Source: Methanobacterium sp. (lineage in GTDB: Archaea; Methanobacteriota; Methanobacteria; Methanobacteriales; Methanobacteriaceae). From it: DNA of 6,086 nt. Location: NCBI GenBank assembly GCA_009712615.1, contig WASR01000286.1:1-6086 (forward strand). The letters are read 5' to 3'. The notes beneath the pieces were generated by a model. The model was not told the DNA's origin. It was given only the letters and a program-made list of their open reading frames with translations, and did no database searches. The translations under genes were made by a program, and so were the position numbers. Below, piece after piece: positions 1-5,622 of the stretch (position 1 is its first letter; each line of letters starts with the position of its first letter).

Positions 1-47
1 ATCTAGTATTAATAGGTATTTTTTAGGTTAAATTCTATATTATTCCC

Positions 48-55
48 TATAAAAA
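48..55 (+). promoter_or_regulatory. Candidate upstream TATA box
   Basis: The 8-mer TATAAAAA resembles an archaeal TATA box. Counting about 26 bases downstream puts a start of transcription near 78, inside the right arm of the inverted repeat at 60-86. A transcript from here would have a leader of about 80 bases before the EFR1-type gene. The region is AT-rich throughout, so a chance match is quite possible. A second, better-placed candidate lies at 122-138. Confidence 0.25.
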
Positions 56-59
56 CTGG

Positions 60-86
60 TTTTAACCCTGTTTCATTGGGTTAAAA
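60..86. repeat. Perfect 9-bp inverted repeat (possible operator or terminator)
   Basis: The arms TTTTAACCC (60-68) and GGGTTAAAA (78-86) are exact reverse complements separated by 9 bases, and four T residues follow at 87-90. It sits between a TATA-like box (48-55) and the EFR1-type gene. Two readings fit: a binding site for a dimeric regulator lying over or near a transcription start, or the terminator hairpin of a gene to the left of the window. The symmetry is seen directly; either role is inference. Confidence 0.45.
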
Positions 87-108
87 TTTTCATGATCATG
101 TGGTGAAG

Positions 109-135
109 ATGGAACTCCAACAAAAAAATTATTAA
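109..135 (+). other. Possible 8-codon leader ORF
   Basis: An ATG at 109 is preceded by a good ribosome-binding match, GGTGA at 102-106, and opens a very short frame (MELQQKNY, stop at 133-135). It ends 23 bases before the ATG of the EFR1-type gene and is in a different frame. It would be transcribed only if the upstream TATA box at 48-55 is used. Its stop overlaps the A-tract promoter candidate at 122-138, which argues against it. It may be chance. Confidence 0.15.
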
Positions 136-138
136 TCA
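122..138 (+). promoter_or_regulatory. Candidate BRE/TATA promoter of the EFR1-type gene
   Basis: The 17-mer AAAAAAATTATTAATCA has an A-tract like an archaeal BRE followed by an AT box (ATTATTAA). The same 17-mer with one change recurs at 1607-1623 ahead of the DUF488 gene, which supports its being a real element. The box centre is about 27 bases from the ATG at 159, the normal archaeal distance from box to transcription start. This predicts a leaderless or nearly leaderless mRNA, in keeping with the lack of a ribosome binding site just upstream of 159. Confidence 0.45.
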
Positions 139-158
139 CTAACCTTCAAACCATCACT

Positions 159-935
159 ATGAACCGTTGTATTGATTTCTATTTCTTTAGTGGAACTGGC
201 AACACTCTACTTGTTGCAAAAAGAATGTCAGAAGTATTCCAATCCAAGGGACATGAAGTTGCGCTCAAAAGGATCGAAAATTCAATGCCTGCTGATGTGG
301 ATACAGACTGTACCATTGGACTTGGATTTCCAGTTGCCATCATGTCCACATATGATTTGGTTTGGAAATTCATCAACCAACTTCCGGATGTTGATGGAAC
401 AGAAATATTCATGGTAGACACACTTGGAGGGTACTCAGGAGGCATAATTGGTCCGCTCAGATCGATCTTAGAATCAAAGGGATACAAAACAATTGGTGCA
501 TGTGAAATTATAATGCCTCTGAATATCTTTTACATACAGGATAACACAACTAACGCCGAAAAAGTTGAAAAAGGACTTTTAAAGGCAGAAAAATATGCAT
601 TGGCCCTTTTAAACAATGAATCAAACTGGGGACATTTTCCAGTAGTTCCAGACATCATGAAACTCATATCAAAAATAGGGATAAGACTGACTGCCACAAC
701 TGCCCATCAAAAAATTCTTAAATTCAAGGTGGACAAATCAAGGTGCGATAAATGCGGGATATGTAGGGATATTTGTCCAACAAACAACATAAAAATGGAT
801 GAATATCCTTCAATAGGAAATAGCTGTGAGTATTGTATGCGCTGTGTTTCCATGTGTCCGTTTAATGCCATGGAATCCATATTTACATACCATGGAAAAA
901 CTTACAGCGCAGTAAAACCTAAAGAATTTAAATAA
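159..935 (+). CDS. EFR1-family flavodoxin-ferredoxin fusion protein
   Basis: This 258-residue soluble protein is probably a cytoplasmic electron carrier or reductase with one FMN and two [4Fe-4S] clusters. The flavodoxin-like half (about residues 5-150) begins with the FMN phosphate loop SGTGNT (11-16) and carries GFPVA (56-60) and the glycine-rich DTLGGYSGG (87-95). The C-terminal ferredoxin domain has two classic sets: C196-x2-C199-x2-C202-x3-C206-P and C223-x2-C226-x2-C229-x3-C233-P. All eight cysteines are present, so both clusters should form. Length and domain order match the EFR1 family. No signal peptide or membrane segment is seen. ATG 159 is the only ATG available in this frame after the stop at 93-95; it lacks a ribosome binding site, and the promoter candidate at 122-138 suggests leaderless translation. 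The HEAT-like gene follows after 22 bases and is probably co-transcribed. The redox partner and substrate cannot be told from the sequence. Confidence 0.88.
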   Translation: MNRCIDFYFFSGTGNTLLVAKRMSEVFQSKGHEVALKRIENSMPADVDTDCTIGLGFPVAIMSTYDLVWKFINQLPDVDGTEIFMVDTLGGYSGGIIGPLRSILESKGYKTIGACEIIMPLNIFYIQDNTTNAEKVEKGLLKAEKYALALLNNESNWGHFPVVPDIMKLISKIGIRLTATTAHQKILKFKVDKSRCDKCGICRDICPTNNIKMDEYPSIGNSCEYCMRCVSMCPFNAMESIFTYHGKTYSAVKPKEFK

Positions 936-957
936 CAACCATGGTTAAGGTGGTAAA

Positions 958-1581
958 ATGGACTATGATCTGGAAGAAAAAGGTGTTGACACTAAAAAAA
1001 TAGCCCTTGAAAGTCTAAAAAACACAGAACTATTCGATGAACTGATAATGGGCATAAGATCCAAGGATAAAACAGTAAGAACGAATTCATTCAATGCTCT
1101 CATGGTAGTGGCAGAGAAAAATGGGGATATATTATATCCTAAATGGGATTACATACATGAAATGTTGATAAGCAACAATTCTAACCAGCAATACGTTGCA
1201 ATATACCTGTTAGCAAATTTAACTGCTTCAGATATTGAAAATAAGTTTGAAACCATATTTGATGAGTACTTCAACATACTCGCTGGTGAAAAAACCCTTC
1301 CAGCGTCCCATGTTATATTGAACTCTGGAAAAATCATAGAAAACAAACCAGGACTCAGGCCAGAAATAATTTCCAAACTACTAAACACAGATGAAACATT
1401 TAAAGGAAGACAGAAGGATCTTCTCAAGGTATATGTGATTGAAACCCTCAGAAAAATTCCTTCAGATCCCAGTGACAAAACCATTATAGAAGATTTTATC
1501 AAGTCCCAGCTAAACAGTTCAAGTTCCAGAACACGTTCAGCAGCAAAATGTTATGTTGACAGATGTTTTATAGATTTATGA
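958..1581 (+). CDS. HEAT-repeat-like alpha-solenoid protein of unknown function
   Basis: This 207-residue protein is not assigned to a named family here. Helical pairs spaced like HEAT or armadillo repeats can be picked out at about residues 25-54, 63-90, 97-129, 134-166 and 174-204, with typical helix signatures such as VRTNSFNALMVVA (40-52), YVAIYLLANL (79-88) and SRTRSAAKCYV (190-200). Such solenoids usually act as protein-binding scaffolds; no catalytic motif is visible. It is predicted to be soluble, with no signal peptide or membrane segment. The start at 958 is supported by GGTGGT at 949-954. The gene lies 22 bases after the EFR1-type gene with no promoter-like sequence between them, so it is probably read from the same mRNA and may be a partner or adaptor for that redox protein; this link is inference. 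The existence of the gene is well supported, the repeat assignment moderately. Confidence 0.8.
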   Translation: MDYDLEEKGVDTKKIALESLKNTELFDELIMGIRSKDKTVRTNSFNALMVVAEKNGDILYPKWDYIHEMLISNNSNQQYVAIYLLANLTASDIENKFETIFDEYFNILAGEKTLPASHVILNSGKIIENKPGLRPEIISKLLNTDETFKGRQKDLLKVYVIETLRKIPSDPSDKTIIEDFIKSQLNSSSSRTRSAAKCYVDRCFIDL

Positions 1582-1606
1582 ACCTGTGCTGAACCCCTGC
1601 CGATAA

Positions 1607-1623
1607 AAAAAAATTATTAGTCA
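1607..1623 (+). promoter_or_regulatory. Candidate BRE/TATA promoter of the DUF488 gene
   Basis: AAAAAAATTATTAGTCA matches the element at 122-138 at 16 of 17 positions. Its AT box is centred near 1616, so transcription should begin near 1642, leaving a leader of about ten bases that contains the ribosome binding site AGGTGA (1643-1648) before the ATG at 1652. It lies in the 70-base gap after the HEAT-like gene, suggesting that the DUF488 gene starts a separate transcription unit. Confidence 0.45.
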
Positions 1624-1651
1624 TGGTAAACATATTATATTCAGGTGAAAC

Positions 1652-2041
1652 ATGTATAAAGTCAAAAGGATCTATGAAGAGCCTGATAAAGAAGATGGAT
1701 ACAGAATTCTCGTGGACAGATTATGGCCCAGGGGAGTTTCAAAGGAAAGGGCAAAGCTTGACGGTTGGATCAAGGATATTGCACCTTCAAATGAATTGAG
1801 AAAATGGTATGGTCATGACATTGATAAATGGCCCGAATTTAAAGCCCAGTACCTTAAAGAACTTCAAGGAAAAAAGGATCTTATAAAACAAATGAAAATC
1901 TTGGACAAGTTCCATAAGAAAGTCACACTACTCTATTCTACAAAGGACGAAGAGCATAACAACGCAGCTGTTTTGGAAGAACTTCTCAACCAGCCAACAA
2001 AAAGAGTTAAAGCCAGTATTTCAAGGATTCATGGATCTTAA
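1652..2041 (+). CDS. DUF488 (YeaO-like) family protein
   Basis: This 129-residue protein is a typical member of the DUF488 family, which includes E. coli YeaO; the biochemical role of the family is not established. Hallmarks are DGYRILVDRLWPRGVSKE (15-32), the block from W39 through KDIAPSNELRKWYGH (41-55), F63 and Y67 in the next helix, and VTLLYSTKDEEHNNAAVLEEL (91-111), where the aspartate, glutamates, histidine and asparagine are the family's conserved polar cluster. The length is normal for the family, so the gene looks complete. It is soluble, with no signal peptide. The start is fixed by AGGTGA at 1643-1648, and a promoter candidate lies at 1607-1623. A small charged ORF begins 24 bases after its stop and is likely co-transcribed. 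Confidence 0.9.
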   Translation: MYKVKRIYEEPDKEDGYRILVDRLWPRGVSKERAKLDGWIKDIAPSNELRKWYGHDIDKWPEFKAQYLKELQGKKDLIKQMKILDKFHKKVTLLYSTKDEEHNNAAVLEELLNQPTKRVKASISRIHGS

Positions 2042-2065
2042 AATTTATAATTTTTTGAGGTAATC

Positions 2066-2332
2066 ATGATAAAACTAAAAAAATCTCCTCAAATCAATAT
2101 AAAAGCCGATGCAATGAAGGAAATTGAGGCTAAACTGTCATCATCTGAAATTATTAAAGAAGAACTTATTAAAGATAGTGAGGAATGGACTGACGATCCA
2201 CAACGATGGAGACTGTTCAAAGAAAGATATGAGGATGAATTTGAAGACAAACTAGATATGATGGACAACCTCATGACCAAGAAAAGGGGCGATATCAAAG
2301 TAACATGGATATCTATTTTTAAAAAGAAGTGA
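2066..2332 (+). CDS. Small charged protein of unknown function
   Basis: This 88-residue protein is not recognised. It has no cysteine, no membrane segment and no nucleotide-binding motif. Residues 13-38 look like an amphipathic helix rich in Lys and Glu; residues 39-70 contain WTDDPQRWRLFKERYEDEFED (41-61), aromatic and acidic, and probably helical; the tail is basic (KKR at 72-74, KKK at 86-88). The start is supported by GAGGT at 2057-2061, four bases before the ATG. It follows the DUF488 gene by 24 bases with no convincing promoter between them, which suggests one operon and perhaps a linked role. The well-placed ribosome binding site and operon position favour a real gene over a chance frame. 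Confidence 0.65.
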   Translation: MIKLKKSPQINIKADAMKEIEAKLSSSEIIKEELIKDSEEWTDDPQRWRLFKERYEDEFEDKLDMMDNLMTKKRGDIKVTWISIFKKK

Positions 2333-2366
2333 TGGGGATATTTTTAATGGATTAAATATTTTATTA
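2314..2366. terminator. Convergent gene junction with T-rich termination signals
   Basis: The plus-strand genes end at 2332 and the minus-strand operon ends at 2367, leaving 34 bases for both to terminate. On the plus strand a T5 run occurs at 2341-2345 just after the stop. On the minus strand the nearest T5 run is the complement of A 2321-2325, inside the end of the plus-strand gene. TTTTTAAAAA (2316-2325) is symmetric and could serve both directions. Oligo-T is the usual archaeal signal, but no strong hairpin is present, so the exact end points are uncertain. Confidence 0.35.
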
Positions 2367-2903
2367 TTAGTTTATGGCATTTTTGTCCTGTATTGAAACA
2401 CAGAATTTGCACAGCGCACTTGGATTTTTCATCTGACGCTGTTTCACTGGACACATATAGTTACCATTTTCAATGTGGAGCACAAATCCTCCTGGAAATC
2501 TGGTTCCAAGGGGATGAATGGGTTCTTCACAAACGAAGGTTGTGTAGGTACTTATGATCCTTGCAATTTTAACGAAACATTTTTCTTGATTAGTCCGGGC
2601 ATTTCTCCTCTGTTCCTCCAAGAGTTCAAGAAATTCAATGAGACGCTCCCTGTTAACGCTTCCAAGATAATCCTTTTTATCCTCCTTGATCTCCTTCACC
2701 CTGGAGAAAAAAGATTTGGAAAATCTTTCTATGTAATCATCCCTGTAGGATTTTGGCATGTACTGGGCATCATCCCTTAAAAATGATGCAGCAAGCATGA
2801 TATCCTTGATGTGAATGTTTCCAGCTTCTGCTTTAACAACATCCCTAAGTTCATTTCTACTGAGTTCAACAGTTAAATCAAGTTCTTCAATGGATTTGGA
2901 CAT
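2367..2903 (-). CDS. DUF2115 (UPF0305) family protein, distal copy
   Basis: This 178-residue protein belongs to DUF2115, an archaeal family of unknown function seen mainly in methanogens. The N-terminal two thirds is helical and charged, with NIHIKDIM (29-36) as a conserved block. The C-terminal third carries the signature: IISTYTTFVCEEPIH (116-130), FPGGF (136-140), then YMCPVK (149-154) and C165-x2-C168. C151, C165, C168 and perhaps H130 could form a metal site; that is inference. C109 and C125 are extra cysteines not found at the matching positions in the neighbouring copy. The start is supported by AAGTGAT at 2909-2915 upstream of the ATG. This is the last gene of the minus-strand operon, 54 bases after its paralogue, with which it shares about 40 percent identity in a hand alignment. 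No signal peptide or membrane segment is visible. Confidence 0.88.
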   Translation of the reverse strand: MSKSIEELDLTVELSRNELRDVVKAEAGNIHIKDIMLAASFLRDDAQYMPKSYRDDYIERFSKSFFSRVKEIKEDKKDYLGSVNRERLIEFLELLEEQRRNARTNQEKCFVKIARIISTYTTFVCEEPIHPLGTRFPGGFVLHIENGNYMCPVKQRQMKNPSALCKFCVSIQDKNAIN

Positions 2904-2957
2904 GGTTTATCACTTAAAAAAATTAAATCTTTACAGAATTGTAACATATTAGCCTGT

Positions 2958-3497
2958 TTATACTACGTCAGGATCCTGCTCTGCTATGCAGAAACCGCAT
3001 ACCGCACCGGGATTATCCTGTTGTTTATCTTTAACAGGACAATAATAGGTTTTGTTCTCATATTTAACCTTAAAACCACCTGGAAATTCTGATCCAACTA
3101 CATGTATTGGCTCTTCAAGAACGAAGGTCGTATATATGGATATTATTTGGTATATTTTTGAAAAATTAGGGTCATGTGGATGATCCCTTAAAAGGGCAAT
3201 TTCCTGTTCTTCAAGAAGTTTCAAAGATTTTTTAAGTTCATCCATGTCAACCAACTGTTGAATGGTGCATTTATCATCCTTAACCTCTTTGATCCTCAGT
3301 ATAAAACCCCTTAAATATGCGTCATGAAATTTTTCCCTGTAGCTTGGCTGAACAAATTTTCCCTCTTCAAGAAGAAAGTTACAGGCATTCATGATGTCCT
3401 TTATATGGATATTTTTGGCTTCCCTTTTCAGTTTTTCCAGTAGCTCAACCCTTGTAATTTCGTCTACCTCGTCAATATCTTCTACCTTTAAAATCAT
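2958..3497 (-). CDS. DUF2115 (UPF0305) family protein, proximal copy
   Basis: This is a second DUF2115 protein, 179 residues with the chosen start. It shares with the adjacent copy NIHIKDIM (29-36), IISIYTTFVLEEPIH (118-132), FPGGF (138-142), YYCPVK (151-156) and C167-x2-C170; H132, C153, C167 and C170 are the candidate metal ligands. An earlier ATG at 3524 would add nine residues and overlap the hel308 stop as ATGA. The start at 3497 is preferred because it places NIHIKDIM at residue 29, exactly as in the paralogue, and because GGGGA lies nine bases ahead of it, although that match is weak. With this start the gap to hel308 is 23 bases, and co-transcription is very likely. The duplication is old, since the copies differ at more than half of their positions. 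Function is unknown; the tandem pair might form a heteromer. Confidence 0.85.
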   Translation of the reverse strand: MILKVEDIDEVDEITRVELLEKLKREAKNIHIKDIMNACNFLLEEGKFVQPSYREKFHDAYLRGFILRIKEVKDDKCTIQQLVDMDELKKSLKLLEEQEIALLRDHPHDPNFSKIYQIISIYTTFVLEEPIHVVGSEFPGGFKVKYENKTYYCPVKDKQQDNPGAVCGFCIAEQDPDVV

Positions 3498-3520
3498 GAT
3501 AATAATTCCCCAATTAACTA

Positions 3521-5602
3521 TCATCCACTGCCAAACTTCTCAAGGATAGATTCGGCTGTTTTGGGACCTATACCCTCAATACGTGTCAATTTTTCAATGG
3601 TCACATCCTTTAAATCATCACCAAATACTTTAACAACAGCTCGTGCTCGTTTCCTTCCCAATCTTTTAACGCTCACAACTAAAGGAACCAGATCTGGTTT
3701 AACACCGTAATAGAGTCGTGCAGCTAACATGTCAAGCTGATCTGTGCCTGTGTAAATATTCAAAATATTACAGATATTTCTGAAAAATTTCACAAGTAAT
3801 GATGCTTCGTAGGCCGATCTTCTTGTGGATGCAGCGTAGACATTGAATGCATTTTCAATCTCATACTCATTCCTTTCACCCATCCATTCAAGCATTGTGG
3901 CTGCAGTTGCCTCGCTTAGACCAATGTCAACCACAAAAATTCCCTCGCTGTTTAACCTGTCCCTCACAGGTTCCTTGGATTTCCTTCCCTTGAAACTTAT
4001 TAGGGGCATATCAGGAGTTTTGCTCAACTCGTAGATCAACTTGGGTGCTTCAATCTCCTCAGAAACAGATGCAAATTCCCTGAGCCTTACAGCAGTTTCA
4101 ACTGTGTAGTTGCTCTTTGCAATGAGCATTCCAAACTCGGTTGTTTTAAGTCCGTCGGGAGTTGGTATGATTATACCATTTTTCACAAGAAACTCTATGG
4201 CATTGTTAACTTCATATTCAATGGAATCTGCACAGAAAGATTCCAAATATTCGTTGTGTGACATCTGCCAGCCATAAAATGTTTCCAAGAAAAATTTGAA
4301 TAGATCTTTGGGTGTTTTTGCGAGTGTTGAAGCCACCTGTGTTATGATCTGCCTGTAAACAGCATCCTTATTTTCTATTAACTTGGAATTGGTAGGTTCT
4401 ATCTCACCATAGACGTAGTGATCCTTCAAGTTGTAGGCTTCATCCACAGTCTTTGCAATGAGGTAAGAATAACCTTCAGTATCGTAACCTGGCCTTCCAG
4501 CCCTACCTGACATCTGTTCATAATCAAAAACAGGAATAGGCTGGGGTCCCTGGCTTGTCCACCGGGTGTAATCCCGTATCACCACATTTTTTGATGGTAA
4601 ATTCACACCGTACATGAGACTTGGAGTTGCTGTTATCATCAAAAGGTTGCCTGCACGAAATTCATCCTCAATAATTTCCTTTTGTTTATCAAAGAGACCA
4701 GCATGATGGAATGCCACACCATTTTCAATACTCTCTGCCAGTTTCAGGCACACTGCAGTTGGTAGTGAACCCCTCTTTCGGGGTACGTCCAATATTTTTT
4801 CACTCACAGCATGGAATGCTTTTTTTTGTTCTGGTGAAAGTTTTCGTTTGATCTTATCAGATGTGTATTTTGCAAGGGACTCTGTGAATCTTCGTGTAGA
4901 TACAAAGACAAGGGCCTGTGATGATTCCTTTATTGAGGTGTTTAAAATTTTGACTATAACATCGTTCTTGTTTTTGGTTTCCATTTCTTCAGTTGTAAGC
5001 ACATCCTTGTAAAGGGGCACGGGTCTGAAGTCGTGTTCAACAACATGTGCATCAAGCCATGATGATAGATCACTCATATTTTGAAGGGTTGCTGACAATG
5101 CAACGATCCTCATACCGGGGTTTAACTGTTTAGAACGGGTTATTGCACATTCCATGGTAGGGCCCCTTGAGTACTCTCCAATCATGTGAAATTCATCAAC
5201 CACCAGGAGATCAACATCGTTCAGGGTGTTCCAAGAAAACCTTGTTATGGCGTCAAAGGATTCAAACACCATCACAGCAAGATCAGATGATGAGGGATGT
5301 TTACCAACCTTGATACCGTAGTTTTCAAATTTCTTAAATTCCTTGACCTTCTCATTCTGGATCGAAATTAATGGAACAGCATAAACTGCTTTACCTCCCT
5401 TTAATATGGCGGTCAGTGCAGCCATAACTCCCAGAACAGTTTTTCCACTGGCTGTGGGTATGGCTATGATGTAGTTGGTTTTATCCTCGAGATAACCCGA
5501 ATCAATAACAGACTGCTGAGCAGGGTTAAACTTCTTGATGTTAGGATAACTTTCCCCTATGATTTCGTGAACCTTGGTTTCTATAGCATCCATAAAAATC
5601 AT
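3521..5602 (-). CDS. hel308: Hel308-type Ski2-like ATP-dependent DNA helicase
   Basis: This 693-residue SF2 helicase should translocate 3' to 5' on single-stranded DNA and act at stalled or damaged replication forks, as archaeal Hel308 enzymes do. Motifs in order: Q-motif-like FNPAQQ (25-30), Walker A AIPTASGKT (47-55), Walker B DEFH (136-139), motif III SAT (170-172), FRPVPL (192-197), motif IV LVFVSTRR (231-238), FHHAGL (298-303), motif V ATPSLMYGVNLP (325-336) and motif VI QMSGRAGRPGYD (363-374). A winged-helix and ratchet region follows (about 400-620). The C-terminus has the Hel308-like RAR element LGRKRARAV (648-656) and a helix-hairpin-helix IEGIGPKTAESIL (675-687). The length fits a complete Hel308. 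The ATG at 5602 or the one at 5593 (three codons later) could be the start; AGAGAAG-like sequence upstream is weak for either. It lies 20 bases after moaC and leads into the DUF2115 pair. Another Ski2-like helicase is the main alternative, but the RAR and HhH elements favour Hel308. Confidence 0.9.
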   Translation of the reverse strand: MIFMDAIETKVHEIIGESYPNIKKFNPAQQSVIDSGYLEDKTNYIIAIPTASGKTVLGVMAALTAILKGGKAVYAVPLISIQNEKVKEFKKFENYGIKVGKHPSSSDLAVMVFESFDAITRFSWNTLNDVDLLVVDEFHMIGEYSRGPTMECAITRSKQLNPGMRIVALSATLQNMSDLSSWLDAHVVEHDFRPVPLYKDVLTTEEMETKNKNDVIVKILNTSIKESSQALVFVSTRRFTESLAKYTSDKIKRKLSPEQKKAFHAVSEKILDVPRKRGSLPTAVCLKLAESIENGVAFHHAGLFDKQKEIIEDEFRAGNLLMITATPSLMYGVNLPSKNVVIRDYTRWTSQGPQPIPVFDYEQMSGRAGRPGYDTEGYSYLIAKTVDEAYNLKDHYVYGEIEPTNSKLIENKDAVYRQIITQVASTLAKTPKDLFKFFLETFYGWQMSHNEYLESFCADSIEYEVNNAIEFLVKNGIIIPTPDGLKTTEFGMLIAKSNYTVETAVRLREFASVSEEIEAPKLIYELSKTPDMPLISFKGRKSKEPVRDRLNSEGIFVVDIGLSEATAATMLEWMGERNEYEIENAFNVYAASTRRSAYEASLLVKFFRNICNILNIYTGTDQLDMLAARLYYGVKPDLVPLVVSVKRLGRKRARAVVKVFGDDLKDVTIEKLTRIEGIGPKTAESILEKFGSG

Positions 5603-5622
5603 TCTTCTCTTGTTTTGTCGGT

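Noticed and set aside
136..139. Divergence of the DEFH Walker B of Hel308 (residues 136-139 of the 3521-5602 protein) from the common DEVH/DEIH
   Set aside because: The third position varies among hydrophobic residues in Ski2-like helicases; catalytic D, E and H are intact, so this is not a functional anomaly.
179..487. Open frame of 102 codons on the minus strand
   Set aside because: It lies opposite the flavodoxin domain of the EFR1-type gene, which has clear family motifs. The minus-strand product has no recognisable features.
1149..1502. Open frame of 117 codons on the minus strand
   Set aside because: It is antisense to the HEAT-like gene, which has a good ribosome binding site and helical-repeat pattern; the antisense product resembles nothing.
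2291..2320. GATATC repeated at 2291-2296 and 2308-2313, followed by T5: an intrinsic-terminator-like hairpin
   Set aside because: The stem is only 6 bp and AT-rich, and it lies inside the coding end of the 88-residue gene; probably chance.
2475..2780. Open frame of 101 codons on the plus strand
   Set aside because: It lies antisense to the distal DUF2115 gene, whose conserved motifs fix the coding strand.
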